From Pseudorhodoferax sp. Leaf274 (GTDB taxonomy: Bacteria > Pseudomonadota > Gammaproteobacteria > Burkholderiales > Burkholderiaceae_C): DNA of 64,000 nt. Below, piece by piece: positions 26,894 through 37,744 of this stretch (the first letter of the stretch is position 1; each line of letters begins with the position of its first letter). Made by a program: the position numbers and the translations under genes. The DNA lies in NCBI RefSeq assembly GCF_001422445.1, contig NZ_LMNA01000025.1, positions 297,786 to 361,785 on the forward strand, read 5' to 3'. Under the pieces are notes generated by a model, which saw only the letters and a program-made list of their open reading frames with translations, did no database searches and was not told the origin of the DNA.

Positions 26894-27886
26894 TTACTTC
26901 CTGGCCTTGTCCAACTCCTCGCGGTAGAGCTTGACCAGAGCCGGGTCGTAGCTCGCCGCGAACTTGTCGGCCACGGGCGCGGTCAGCTCGCGCATGCGCG
27001 CGAGCACGGCGGGCGGCACGTCGTTGACCTGCATCTTGCCTTCCAGCTCCTTGCGCGCGGCGACCGAGGTGTCGCGGCTCAGCTTGCGCTGGTAGGCGCC
27101 GGCCTCGGTGGCGGCGTCCTGCAGGATCTTCTGTTCGGTGGCGCTGAGCTTGTCCCAGAAGCGCTTGCTGACCAGCACCGGGCTGGCGGTGTAGACGTGG
27201 TTGGTCACGCTCAGGTACTTCTGCACCTCGTAGAACTTGCTGTTGAGGATGATCGCGAACGGGTTCTCCTGCGCGTCCATCGCGCGCGATTCCAGCGCGC
27301 CATACAGCTCCGGGAACGCCATCGGCACCGGGTTCGTGCCCAGCGCGGCGAAGCTCTCCACGTACATCGGATTCGGGATCACGCGGACCTTCAGGCCCTT
27401 GAGATCCTCGACGGTCTGGACCGGCCGGCGGCTGTTGGTGAACTGGCGGAAGCCCGCCTCCCAGAAGCCCAGGCCGACCAGCCCCTTGTCGGGCAGGCGC
27501 TTGAGCAGTGCCTGGCCGAACGGGCCCTGCAGCAGCGCATCGACCTGCTCGCCGCGCGAGAACGAGAACGGGATGTCGAGCAGCGTGAACTCCTTGACCA
27601 CGGCGCCCGTGACGGTGGCCGACAGCACCGTCATCTCCTGCACCCCGCCCTGCGCGGCGCTGAACTGCTGCTGCTCGCCGCCCAGCACGCTGGCGGCGAA
27701 TTCCTTCACCGTGATCTTGCCGCCGCTGCGCGCCGCCACGAGCTCGGCGAACTTCTGCACGCCCAGCGACAGGTGGTGGCCCTGCGGGTTGACATGGCCG
27801 AACTTGATCACGCGCTCCTGGATGTCCTGGGCCGATGCCGCCGCGCAGGCGGCCAGCAGCAGAACGGACGCGATGTGCTTCTTCAT
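26894..27886 (-). CDS. TRAP transporter solute-binding protein (DctP family), orphan
   Basis: 330 residues with a Sec signal peptide (MKKHIASVLLLAACAAASAQ) and the DctP fold. The conserved arginine that binds the ligand carboxylate lies in the region LKGLKVRVIPNPMYVESFAAL, followed by PVPMAFPELYGALESRAMDAQENP. It captures an organic acid in the periplasm for a TRAP permease, but no DctQ or DctM gene is in the window, so it must work with a membrane pair encoded elsewhere. ATG at 27886 is used. A TTG two codons upstream (27892) sits at better distance from AAGGAG and may be the real start. It is divergent from the SMP-30 gene 93 bp away; an aldonic or sugar acid ligand is a guess from that. 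Confidence 0.88.
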   Translation of the reverse strand: MKKHIASVLLLAACAAASAQDIQERVIKFGHVNPQGHHLSLGVQKFAELVAARSGGKITVKEFAASVLGGEQQQFSAAQGGVQEMTVLSATVTGAVVKEFTLLDIPFSFSRGEQVDALLQGPFGQALLKRLPDKGLVGLGFWEAGFRQFTNSRRPVQTVEDLKGLKVRVIPNPMYVESFAALGTNPVPMAFPELYGALESRAMDAQENPFAIILNSKFYEVQKYLSVTNHVYTASPVLVSKRFWDKLSATEQKILQDAATEAGAYQRKLSRDTSVAARKELEGKMQVNDVPPAVLARMRELTAPVADKFAASYDPALVKLYREELDKARK

Positions 27887-27978
27887 GTTCAAAACGGTCT
27901 CCTTCGAATGGTCGGCGGCGATTCTAGGCGGCAGAATTGAACGCCTTTCAGATCAGAAAATACTTTCCAGGAGATCGA

Positions 27979-28869
27979 ATGCAAACATCCGACGGGCTGC
28001 GCTGCGTGGTGCCGGGCACCGACGTGCTGGGCGAGACGCCGCTGTGGTGCGAGAAGACCCAGAGCCTGCTGTGGCTCGACATCGAGGAGGCGAAGCTGCA
28101 GCGCTTCCATCCCGCCAGCGGCCGGCACGACGTCTACCAGTTCGACGAACGCCATGTGGGCTCGGTCGCGCTGCTGCGCCAAGCGGGTCGGGTGCTGCTG
28201 GGCATCGACCTGGCGCTGGAGACCTTCGACCTGGGCACGGGCGCGCGCGAGAAGCTGTGCCAGGTGGAGGCCGTGGGCACCGACAACCGCCTGAACGACG
28301 GGCGCTGCGACAGCCGCGGGCGGTTCTGGGTCGGCACCATGGACAACCAGCTCGCGCGCGGCAACGGGTCGCTGTACCGCGTGGACCCGGACGGCAGCGT
28401 GCACCACCAGTTCGGCGACGTGATCGTGGCCAACACGGTGGCGCTGTCGCCTGCGGAAGACACGCTGTATTTCTCCGACACGCGCCGCTACACCACCTGG
28501 CGCCTCCCGCTGGACGTGGCTGCCGGCACGCTCGGCCCGCGCGAGGTCCTCGTCGACTACACGGCCGAGCGCGACCGCCCGGACGGCGCCTGCACCGACA
28601 GCGAAGGCTACGTGTGGAACGCCATCTTCGGCGGCGGCCGCGTGGTGCGCTACGCGCCCGACGGCACGGTCGACCGCGTGCTGCAGCTGCCCGTGAGCAA
28701 CCCGACCTGCGTGTGCTTCGGCGGCCCGGACCTGCGCACGCTGTACATCACCACGGCGCAGCGCTTCCTGACGCGCGCGCAACTGCGGGAGCAGCCTTGG
28801 GCCGGCTCGCTGCTGGCCATCGATGTCGATGTGCCCGGCCTGCCCGAACGGCGCTTCGGCCGCGATTGA
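27979..28869 (+). CDS. SMP-30/gluconolactonase-family sugar lactonase
   Basis: 296 residues of the six-bladed propeller lactonase family. The metal-binding and catalytic landmarks are present: ETPLWCEKTQSLLWLDIEE at the start, DNRLNDGRCDSRGRFWVGTM in the middle (Asn and Asp ligands), and RPDGACTDSEGYVWNA. Members hydrolyse sugar lactones to aldonic acids. AGGAG precedes the ATG at 27979 closely; an in-frame upstream ATG at 27937 has no such site. It is divergently placed to the TRAP receptor, suggesting shared use of a sugar acid. Gluconokinase is encoded about 9 kb upstream. Confidence 0.9.
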   Translation: MQTSDGLRCVVPGTDVLGETPLWCEKTQSLLWLDIEEAKLQRFHPASGRHDVYQFDERHVGSVALLRQAGRVLLGIDLALETFDLGTGAREKLCQVEAVGTDNRLNDGRCDSRGRFWVGTMDNQLARGNGSLYRVDPDGSVHHQFGDVIVANTVALSPAEDTLYFSDTRRYTTWRLPLDVAAGTLGPREVLVDYTAERDRPDGACTDSEGYVWNAIFGGGRVVRYAPDGTVDRVLQLPVSNPTCVCFGGPDLRTLYITTAQRFLTRAQLREQPWAGSLLAIDVDVPGLPERRFGRD

Positions 28870-29061
28870 GGCCTGCGGCCGCTTCCACGCCGCTCACGCC
28901 CTGCTCGCCCGCCGCGCCAGCAGCGCAGCCAGAGCCAAGCTGGCGAACAGCCAGATGGCGGCCGAGGCCGTGGCGCCCTCGCCAGGCGTTGCCACTCGCC
29001 TGCTGTGGCGTGCATGGCGCCGCGTGCCTGGCGCCCTGCCCGCGAGGCCGCCCGCCGCGGT

Positions 29062-30183
29062 TCAGCCCAGCCGCAGCCAGTGGTTGTCCAGCCGCAGCGC
29101 CGGCACGGGCCGGGTGGCGATGGCCGATGCGTCGGCCACCAGCGCCTCGTCGCGCCCGCCGGCCCACAGCCGGCCCGACTCGGCCGCCAGCGCGCAGGCC
29201 TCGGCCAATGCCGTGAAGCCCTGCCAACGGCCGTCCGCGCCATAGCGCGCGAAGCCGTCCACCTTGGGCGTGCTGACCACGAAGCCGCCGTTGGCCCAGG
29301 CGATGTCGCCGCCATAGCCGCCCAGCGACCGGGGCGCCGCAGCCGTGCGCAGAGATTCGCCGTCGAACAGGCCCAGCAGCGGCGCGGCCAGCTTGGCGGC
29401 CGGGTCGCTGTGCTCGGCCTGCAGCGCGATGCCGAGCACGCGGCCACCCCGGTTGCCCTGGCCGCCGTGGCCGCCGTGGCCACCCCAGGCGATGTGGCGC
29501 AGGCTCAGGCGCGGGTCGGCCAGGCGCCACTGGCCCAGCAGCGCGCCACCGCGCGTGTCCAGCCGCACCAGCGAGGCGTCCATGCGCTCCAGGCCGATCT
29601 TGAGGCGGCCGGTCTCGGGCAAGGTGGGGATGCCGCCGTTGGCCACGACCAGGCTGCCGTCGGCGTCCAGCAGCAGCTCGTGCGGGTCCATGCCGTGCGT
29701 GGACCACTCGGCCACCTTCTCGAGCGTGGCGGCATCGCGCACGCCGACCAGGCCTGCGCCGGTCTCCAGGTCCGTCTCGGTGGTGTACAGGCGCTGGCCG
29801 TCGCTGCTGGCGATCACGTGGCCGTTGAAGGCGCGGTCGGGCTCGATCCAGGCGGTCTGCGGCTCGGCCCCGTCGGGCGCCCCCGGTCTCCAGCGCAGCA
29901 GCCAGTCGCCCGGGCGGCGCGCCACGGCCAGCACCGTGCCGCCCGTCTCGGCCAGCAGGCCGTGGGCGCGCGTGGGCACGTCGAGTGCGCGGGCCACGAC
30001 CAGCGCGTCGGCCTGGGCCGCCAGCAGGCCGACCTGGTAGCGCGCGGCCTCGGCCGTGTCCCGCGGTTCGCATTGCCAGGCGGCCAGCAGGCGCGGCAAG
30101 GCCGCGGGCGCCGCCCACGCCGAGCCCGCCGGCGCGGCCAGCACGGCCATGCCCAGGGCCAGGCACTGCCGGCGCGAGAGCAT
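29062..30183 (-). CDS. DUF1513 family protein of the imelysin iron locus
   Basis: 373 residues. A twin-arginine-like signal (MLSRRQCLALGMAVLAAPAG, ending AWA) sends it to the periplasm. The rest looks like a beta-propeller with WIEPDRAFNGHVIASSDG, MDPHELLLDADGSLVVANGG and SLRHIAWGG. DUF1513 proteins regularly follow imelysin and di-heme oxidoreductase genes and are thought to take part in iron acquisition, though their activity is unproven. An unusual glycine/histidine-rich insert, WGGHGGHGGQGNRGG, comes from a 9-bp repeat in the DNA. The ATG at 30183 lies 4 bp after the imelysin stop; an in-frame ATG at 30204 would overlap that gene. It is the last gene of the operon. Confidence 0.85.
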   Translation of the reverse strand: MLSRRQCLALGMAVLAAPAGSAWAAPAALPRLLAAWQCEPRDTAEAARYQVGLLAAQADALVVARALDVPTRAHGLLAETGGTVLAVARRPGDWLLRWRPGAPDGAEPQTAWIEPDRAFNGHVIASSDGQRLYTTETDLETGAGLVGVRDAATLEKVAEWSTHGMDPHELLLDADGSLVVANGGIPTLPETGRLKIGLERMDASLVRLDTRGGALLGQWRLADPRLSLRHIAWGGHGGHGGQGNRGGRVLGIALQAEHSDPAAKLAAPLLGLFDGESLRTAAAPRSLGGYGGDIAWANGGFVVSTPKVDGFARYGADGRWQGFTALAEACALAAESGRLWAGGRDEALVADASAIATRPVPALRLDNHWLRLG

Positions 30184-30187
30184 GGCC

Positions 30188-31266
30188 TCAATCCCCGTCG
30201 GCATCGGAGAACCCGATCCGGATGTTCAGCGCGGGTGCCAGTTCGGCCTCGGCGAGCTGCTTGAGCCCGGCCACGGCCCGGGACGCGGCCTGCACGCTGG
30301 CAGGCGCATCGGGCCGCGCGGCGGCCATGGCCTCGTCGACCTTGCGCACGGTGGCGGCCCAGCGGTCGGCCAGCGGGTTCAGGCCGCGGCCGCGCATGTA
30401 GGTCTCCAGTGCCACGAGGTCCTTGCCCGGCGCGGGCACGGTGTCGTCGGGCGCCACGGCCAGCGTGCGCAGGCCCTGCCACTGGGCGGCCCAGGCCTCG
30501 CGCGACAGGCCGCTGGCGGCGCGCGGATAGGCGGGCGGCTTGCCCTTGGGCGCGCTCTTGAGCGGCTTGTCCATGAACGGCCAGCGCAGGCGCTCGACCC
30601 CGCCGACCCACTGGTTCACGAGCTCGGACATGGCGACGGCCGAAGCCTGGTCGGCCTCCTCGTCGTCGGGCTCGGGCTGCGCGTTGGCCAGCGCCGTGAA
30701 GGCCTGTGCCAGGGCCTGCGCCTCGGCCAGCACGTTCTCGGCCAGCAGCTGGGCATAGCGGCAGGCCGGCGTGCCGGGCGCGGCCGGCTGTGTCCAGAGC
30801 AGCCACTCGAGCGCGGGCAGCCCCTTGGCGGGCGTGCCGATGCGTTCCAGGGCGGCCGCATCGGCCGGCGCCTGCGCGATGGCGCGGCGGATCAGTTCGG
30901 GCCGCGTGGGCGCGAAGTCGATCTGGCGCAGCGTGCGCCGCTGCAGCAGTGGGCCGACCGAGACGGCCGACAGGCGGCCCAGCGCCTGCGCGGTCTCGCC
31001 CCAGGCCGTGCGCGCCTCGGCCAGCGCGGCACTGTCGCCTGCCGGTGCCGCGCACTGGGCCGACAGCGCGGCCACCAGGGCCTGCGCGCGCTGCGCGACA
31101 TCCTGCGCGCGCGGGGCGTACCAGCGGCGCCAGGCGCCCTGCATGAAGTCTGGCGGGCCATAGAACGGCAATGCCACATTGCCCGGCAGGTGCTGGGCCG
31201 CCGCTGGCAGCGCCATGGCGGCCAGGCCGCCCAGCACGAGGCGGCGGCGGGTTGCATCGGTGTGCA

Positions 31267-31267
<1 letters not shown>
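30188..31267 (-). CDS. Imelysin-family protein, second copy
   Basis: 359 residues with a twin-arginine signal (TRRRLVLGGLAAMALPAAAQ). It shows the imelysin/peptidase M75-like all-helical fold, with GTPAKGLPALEWLLWTQP corresponding to the GxHxxE region; here the His is replaced (Gly-Leu-Pro-Ala-Leu-Glu), so a metal ligand may be lost. Imelysin proteins are iron-regulated periplasmic or surface proteins related to EfeO. The start codon shares one base with the stop of the di-heme oxidoreductase gene (TGATG), so expression is coupled. Confidence 0.86.
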
Positions 31268-32691
<1,424 letters not shown>

Positions 32692-32705
32692 GAGGCGACG
32701 TGGGT

Positions 32706-33896
32706 TCAAGGTTGCACCAGCGTCAGTTTGGTGATGCCCAGCGCGCTGGCGGCTTCCACGATGTCCTTGGACTGCTGGGTCAGGCTGTCGATGGTGGCCT
32801 GGATCTTGGCGCGGCCCGGGTTGCCGGCCTTGATGGCCTGGTCGAACGGCGCGGGAATCGCCTCGGCCGCGGCCACGGACACGGCGATCTGCTTCGTCGT
32901 GCGCTCGGCCACGGCCGCATCGCGCGCGGCCACCAGGTCGCGCAGGCCGGGGCCCTGCACCTGGCTGCCGTCGCGGCGCTTGAACTGGCCGAGCCAGACG
33001 TTCTGGATGCCGGTGGCGTTGGCCACGGCGTCGCGGTGGGTGTTGTCGGAGAAGCAGGAGTGCTCGTCTTCCTGGTCCTGGCTGGCCAGCGCGACCTCGA
33101 GCCGCTCGCCGGCCAGTTCGCCGCGCGACAGCGAGCCCAGGCCCACCAGCATCTTGCGCACCGATTCCATGCCGCCGCGCTCGAAGCGCGCGCGGTAGTT
33201 CTTGGCCTGGTTCGGCGCCCAGGCGCGCGCCACGGAACGCAGGTCGTCGACCAGCAGCTCGGTCACCACGCGCAGGTACTGGCGGCGGCGGTCGGCGTTG
33301 GGCTTGCCGCCGTCCACGTAATCCGTGTAGGGGCGGTCGCCCGGCCCGGTCTCCGACAGGTCCTGGCCCCAGAGCAGGAACTCGATCGCGTGCCAGCCGG
33401 TGGCGATGTTCTCCTCGCCGTCGCGCTCGTTGAGCGAGGACAGCTGCTTCTTGGTGATCTGCACCTTGCGGTTGTTGATGATGCCGGCGTTCGGCGCGTC
33501 GACCACGTAGTCCACGTAGGACTCGTCCATGGGCCAAGAGTTGATGCGGCCCTCGGGGCCGTCGTCGCCGTCGATCGGGCCGCCGTAGAAGCGGAAGGCT
33601 TCGGTCTGGCCGTAGAACTCGCGCGCCTGGAGCCAGGCCTTGCGCGCGGCGTCCAGGCCTTCCTGGGAAGGCTTGTCGAGGAAGGCGTGGATGGCGACCT
33701 GCAGCGCCTGGGCGCCGGCCAGCGCGTCGTCGTAGGCGGCGCTCACGAGCACGGCGTGGTGGCGCACGGCGGGTGCGATGTCGGCCGCAACGGCCTTGCT
33801 GGCGACGGCCGGCTTGGCGGCAGGGCTCTGGGCCCAGGCCGGCGCGCATGCCGCAGCCGAGGCGGCAAGAATCCAGGCGATGGTGGAATGCTTCAA
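32706..33896 (-). CDS. Imelysin-family iron-regulated protein, first copy
   Basis: 396 residues with a Sec signal (AWILAASAAACAPAWA). The characteristic GxHxxE motif is intact in GWHAIEFLLWGQDLSETGPGDRPYTDY, and NSWPMDESYVDYVVD and EHSCFSDNTHRDAVANATG are typical of the longer IrpA-like imelysins. The protein probably binds iron or an iron chelate in the periplasm or at the surface. It is the first gene of the four-gene minus-strand operon, and a Fur-like box lies about 45 bp upstream of its start, supporting iron-repressed expression. Confidence 0.9.
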   Translation of the reverse strand: MKHSTIAWILAASAAACAPAWAQSPAAKPAVASKAVAADIAPAVRHHAVLVSAAYDDALAGAQALQVAIHAFLDKPSQEGLDAARKAWLQAREFYGQTEAFRFYGGPIDGDDGPEGRINSWPMDESYVDYVVDAPNAGIINNRKVQITKKQLSSLNERDGEENIATGWHAIEFLLWGQDLSETGPGDRPYTDYVDGGKPNADRRRQYLRVVTELLVDDLRSVARAWAPNQAKNYRARFERGGMESVRKMLVGLGSLSRGELAGERLEVALASQDQEDEHSCFSDNTHRDAVANATGIQNVWLGQFKRRDGSQVQGPGLRDLVAARDAAVAERTTKQIAVSVAAAEAIPAPFDQAIKAGNPGRAKIQATIDSLTQQSKDIVEAASALGITKLTLVQP

Positions 33897-33939
33897 GGGT
33901 TGCTCTTTTGGAGTTGCGGGCAGGGAGCCCGATTCTAGA

Positions 33940-33958
33940 TGCGAGTGATTATCAAATT
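33940..33958 (-). promoter_or_regulatory. Fur-like box upstream of the imelysin operon
   Basis: On the minus strand the site reads AATTTGATAATCACTCGCA; aligned to the 19-bp Fur consensus it has an exact central block TGATAATCA and about 12 of 19 matches. It lies 44 bp upstream of the first imelysin start. Iron-dependent repression is inferred from the match and the gene content. Confidence 0.5.
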
Positions 33959-34053
33959 AGCACGGCTGACGGCTGGCTGACCACGACAGGGCGGGTCGCC
34001 ATGCCCGATGTGCGATCATCCCGGGTTTGTCAACGTCCGATCTGGAGAACACC

Positions 34054-34224
34054 ATGGGCAACAAACTCGTCACCGAAGCCGACCGCCGCGCCACCCCCGC
34101 ACCCACGCCCTCTGGCGGCCTGAGCGCCCGCCGTGCCGGCAACGGCCAGCGCGTGAGCCTGGAGCGCGGTGTCGCCACGCGCAGCAAGAAGAACCCTGGC
34201 AAGCGCCCGCACAAAGGCGGCTGA
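34054..34224 (+). CDS. Small basic protein of unknown function
   Basis: 56 residues, strongly basic, with Pro/Gly-rich disordered character: MGNKLVTEADRRATPAPTPS at the start and TRSKKNPGKRPHKGG at the end. It has no signal or membrane segment. GGAG sits seven bases before the ATG at 34054, a better start than TTG 34027 in the same frame. A nucleic acid-binding or ribosome-associated role would fit the charge, but I do not recognise the family. Confidence 0.65.
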   Translation: MGNKLVTEADRRATPAPTPSGGLSARRAGNGQRVSLERGVATRSKKNPGKRPHKGG

Positions 34225-34323
34225 TCGGGCCGTCGATCGGCGCCTGATCGCCCCCCGAGCGGCCCGTGCAACGCGGGCCGCCTGCGTGCCACCTCCTCGA
34301 CCCACCCCGTGAGGTATCCGGCC

Positions 34324-35220
34324 ATGGCCACGCAATACGACATCCACCACACCACCACCTACCGCTACCGTTCTCCGGTGCGCTTCGGCCTGCACCGCGT
34401 GATGTTCCGCCCGCGCGACAGCCACGACCTGCGCGTGCTGGCGACCGACCTGCAGGTCAGCCCGACCGCGGCGGTGCGGATGATCCAGGACCCGCACTCC
34501 AACTCCGTGGCGCTCGTGCAGCCGCATGGCGAGGCCACCGAGCTGGCGATCGTCTGCGCGTTCACGGTCGAGCATGTGCCCTCCCCCGGCGACCTGCTCA
34601 CGCTGGACCCGACGGCCGAGTTCCTGCCGTTCGCCTACGCGCTGCAGGAACGCACCGACCTGGAGCACTACCTGCGGCCGCACCACGACGACCCGGACGG
34701 CCTGCTGATCCACTGGGCGCACCAGTTCCTGCTGCACGACGCGCCCAACAGCACGCGCGATACGCTCAAGCGCATGAACGCGCACATCCGCGAGCATTTC
34801 ACCTACCAGTCGCGCGACGAGGAAGGCACGCAGACGCCGCTGCAGACGCTGGCCGCGCAAGGCGGCAGCTGCCGCGACTACGCGCTGCTCATGATGGAGG
34901 CGGCGCGCCGCCTGGGCATCGCCACCCGCTTCGTCTCAGGCTACCTGTACGACCCGGCGCTGGACGCGGCCGGCCAGCAGGCCGGCGACAGCATGGTGGG
35001 CGCCGGCGCCACGCACGCCTGGCTGCAGGCCTACTTGCCCGGCGCGGGCTGGGTGGCGTTCGATCCGACCAACGACCTCATGGGCAGCGGCCACCTGCTG
35101 CGCGTGGGCGTGGCGCGCGACCCGGCCCTGGCCACGCCGATCAGCGGCAGCTGGTATGGCGAGAAGGACGCCTACGCCGGCATGGACGTGGCCGTGAAGG
35201 TCACGCGGCGCCAGGGCTGA
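34324..35220 (+). CDS. Transglutaminase-like domain protein
   Basis: 298 residues. The N-terminal region (YDIHHTTTYRYRSPVRFGLH) is the usual beta-rich domain of bacterial transglutaminase-like proteins. The catalytic triad is visible: Cys in QGGSCRDYALLMMEAARR, His in THAWLQAYLPG and Asp in GWVAFDPTNDLM. No signal peptide is present, so it is likely cytoplasmic; a protease or amidase activity is as likely as cross-linking. GAGG lies upstream of the ATG at 34324. It ends convergently with the YgiQ gene, with a hairpin between. Confidence 0.88.
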   Translation: MATQYDIHHTTTYRYRSPVRFGLHRVMFRPRDSHDLRVLATDLQVSPTAAVRMIQDPHSNSVALVQPHGEATELAIVCAFTVEHVPSPGDLLTLDPTAEFLPFAYALQERTDLEHYLRPHHDDPDGLLIHWAHQFLLHDAPNSTRDTLKRMNAHIREHFTYQSRDEEGTQTPLQTLAAQGGSCRDYALLMMEAARRLGIATRFVSGYLYDPALDAAGQQAGDSMVGAGATHAWLQAYLPGAGWVAFDPTNDLMGSGHLLRVGVARDPALATPISGSWYGEKDAYAGMDVAVKVTRRQG

Positions 35221-35235
35221 GCCGGGCCCAGCGCG

Positions 35236-35252
35236 GCGCCGTTGAACGGCGC
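35236..35252. terminator. Hairpin between transglutaminase-like and YgiQ genes
   Basis: Arms GCGCCGT (35236-35242) and ACGGCGC (35246-35252) with a 3-nt loop in the 49-bp gap between two convergent genes. It may serve either transcript; there is no T-tract. Confidence 0.45.
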
Positions 35253-35269
35253 TATGGCGGGCCGTCAGG

Positions 35270-37597
35270 TCAGCGCGGCTTGCCGGGTTTGCCAGCCTTG
35301 CCGGCGGCGGTGCCGGCGCGTGGCGGCAGGCCCGTGTGCTGGGTGAGCAGGCGGCCCTTGACGACCTTGTCCGCCACGGTCCTGGGCTGCTGCGGCGCCG
35401 GCGTGGAATTCTTGCGCCGCGCGCTCTGGTAGCCACCGTCGCCCAGCGGCTGCCAGGTCGGAATGAGGTGGTGCTTGCCGTTGCCGATGAGGTCGGCCCG
35501 GCCCATGGCCTTGAGCGCCTCGCGCAGCAGCGGCCAGTTGTTCGGGTCGTGGTAGCGCAGGAAGGCCTTGTGCAGCCGGCGCCGCTTCTCGCCCCGCACG
35601 ATGTCCACCGCCTCGCTGTCCCGCGTGACCTTGCGCAGCGGGTTCTTGTTGGTGTGGTACATCGCCGTGGCCGTGGCCATGGGGCTGGGGTAGAAGGTCT
35701 GCACCTGGTCGGCGCGAAAGCCGTTCTGCTTGAGCCAGATGGCCAGGTTCATCATGTCCGAATCGCTGGTACCCGGGTGCGCGGCGATGAAGTACGGGAT
35801 GAGGTATTGCTTCTTGCCCGCCTCGGCCGAGAACTTCTCGAACATCTGCTTGAACTTGTCGTAGCTGCCGATGCCGGGCTTCATCATCTTCGACAAAGGA
35901 CCCTGCTCGGTGTGCTCGGGCGCGATCTTCAGGTAGCCGCCCACATGGTGCTGCACGAGTTCCTTGACGTACTCGGGCGACTGCACCGCCAGGTCGTAGC
36001 GCAGGCCCGAGCCGATCAGGATCTTCTTGATGCCGCGCAGCCCACGCGCGCGCCGGTAGATCTTGATCAGCGGGCCGTGGTCGGTGGTCAGGTTCTGGCA
36101 GATGCCGGGGTACACGCAGCTGGGCTTGCGGCAGGCGGCCTCGATCTCGGGCGTGCGGCAGCCGATGCGGTACATGTTGGCCGTGGGGCCGCCGAGATCG
36201 GAGATGGTGCCCGTGAAGCCCGGCACCTTGTCGCGGATCTCCTCGATCTCGCGGATGATGGATTCTTCCGAGCGGCTCTGGATGATGCGGCCCTCGTGCT
36301 CGGTGATCGAGCAGAACGTGCAGCCGCCGAAGCAGCCGCGCATGATGTTCACCGAGAAGCGGATCATCTCCCAGGCCGGGATCTTGGTCGCGCCGTCGTG
36401 GCCGCCGTGCTCGTCGGCATAGCGCGGGTGCGGGCTGCGCGCGTACGGCAGGTCGAACACGTGGTCCATCTCCGCCGTCGTCAGCGGGATCGGCGGCGGG
36501 TTGATCCACACGTCGCGCGCCGTGTGCCCCTCGCCGTGCGCCTGCACCAGCGCGCGCGCATTGCCGGGGTTGGTCTCCAGGTGCAGCACGCGGTTGGCGT
36601 GGGCGTAGAGCACGGCATCGGACTTGACCTGCTCGTAGCTGGGCAGGCGGATCACGCTCCGGTCGCGCGGCGGCGGCTTCAGGGCCACGCGCGGGTTGGC
36701 GACGAACTGGATGGTCTGGATCGGCGGGTTGACCGCATTGGCCTGGTCGGCCACGGCCTGGGCCTCGTCTTCCTTGGCGCAGGTGGCGCCGTTGGCCTTG
36801 GCCTGCTCCGACACCATCAGGTAGGGGTTCACATGCGCGTCGACGCGGCCCGGCAGGTCCACGCTGGTCGAATCGATCTCGAACCAGCCCTCCGGCGTCT
36901 CGCGCCGCACGAAGGCCGTGCCGCGCACGTCGGTGATCTCGGCCACGGGCTGGCGCGCGGCCAGTCGGTGCGCCACCTCGACGATGGCGCGCTCGGCGTT
37001 GCCGTACAGCAGCAGGTCGCACTTGGCATCCACCACGATGGAGCGGCGCACCTTGTCGCTCCAGTAGTCGTAGTGCGCGATGCGGCGCAGGCTGCCCTCG
37101 ATGCCGCCCAGCACGATGGGCACGTCGGGAAAGGCCTCGCGGCAGCGCTGCGAGTAGACGATGGCCGCGCGGTCGGGCCGCGCACCGCCCACGTCGCCGG
37201 GGGTGTAGGCGTCGTCGCTGCGGATCTTGCGGTCCGCCGTGTAGCGGTTGATCATCGAATCCATGTTCCCGGCGGTCACGCCCCAGAACAGGTTGGGCTT
37301 GCCGAGCGCGCGGAAGGGCTCGGCGCTGGTCCAGTCGGGCTGGGCCACGATGCCCACGCGAAAGCCCTGCGCCTCCAGCATGCGGCCGATCACGGCCATG
37401 CCGAAGCTGGGGTGGTCCACGTACGCATCGCCCGTCACCAGCACGATGTCGCAGCTGTCCCAGCCCAGCGCCGCCATCTCCTCGCGCGAGGTCGGCAGGA
37501 ACTTCGCCGTGCCGAAGCGGGCCGCCCAGTACTTGCGGTAGCTGGTCAGCGGCTTGGCGGCGCGCGCGAAAAAGGAAACGTCGACCGGGGCGTTCAT
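35270..37597 (-). CDS. ygiQ: YgiQ family radical SAM protein
   Basis: 775 residues. The radical SAM cluster motif is CFGGCTFC, preceded by MRG, within the central domain (about 395-402). The N-terminal part starts [20 protein letters not shown] and holds [19 protein letters not shown] sequence ([20 protein letters not shown]). The C-terminal part is a Lys/Arg/Gly-rich tail as in other YgiQ proteins. The enzyme presumably uses a [4Fe-4S] cluster and S-adenosylmethionine; its reaction is unknown. The ATG at 37597 was preferred over 37666 because the family begins MNAP. There is no operon partner. Confidence 0.92.
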   Translation of the reverse strand: MNAPVDVSFFARAAKPLTSYRKYWAARFGTAKFLPTSREEMAALGWDSCDIVLVTGDAYVDHPSFGMAVIGRMLEAQGFRVGIVAQPDWTSAEPFRALGKPNLFWGVTAGNMDSMINRYTADRKIRSDDAYTPGDVGGARPDRAAIVYSQRCREAFPDVPIVLGGIEGSLRRIAHYDYWSDKVRRSIVVDAKCDLLLYGNAERAIVEVAHRLAARQPVAEITDVRGTAFVRRETPEGWFEIDSTSVDLPGRVDAHVNPYLMVSEQAKANGATCAKEDEAQAVADQANAVNPPIQTIQFVANPRVALKPPPRDRSVIRLPSYEQVKSDAVLYAHANRVLHLETNPGNARALVQAHGEGHTARDVWINPPPIPLTTAEMDHVFDLPYARSPHPRYADEHGGHDGATKIPAWEMIRFSVNIMRGCFGGCTFCSITEHEGRIIQSRSEESIIREIEEIRDKVPGFTGTISDLGGPTANMYRIGCRTPEIEAACRKPSCVYPGICQNLTTDHGPLIKIYRRARGLRGIKKILIGSGLRYDLAVQSPEYVKELVQHHVGGYLKIAPEHTEQGPLSKMMKPGIGSYDKFKQMFEKFSAEAGKKQYLIPYFIAAHPGTSDSDMMNLAIWLKQNGFRADQVQTFYPSPMATATAMYHTNKNPLRKVTRDSEAVDIVRGEKRRRLHKAFLRYHDPNNWPLLREALKAMGRADLIGNGKHHLIPTWQPLGDGGYQSARRKNSTPAPQQPRTVADKVVKGRLLTQHTGLPPRAGTAAGKAGKPGKPR

Positions 37598-37744
37598 CGG
37601 GTGGGGTTTGTCCTCGGGGTGGGACGGCAGGCGGGGGAGGAACGCGATTTTAGGCGGCAGCGCCATGTTCTTGCCGGCGTAAGGGTGGAAAGGGGCGGCC
37701 TGTGCTACATATATTGGTTGCGATCAGACACAAATCTTCTACAA

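Noticed and set aside
28870..29061. Minus-strand frame ending in a hydrophobic helix (AIWLFASLALAALLARRA)
   Set aside because: It resembles a membrane-anchor tail, but no start codon with a ribosome-binding site and no domain in front of it could be found.
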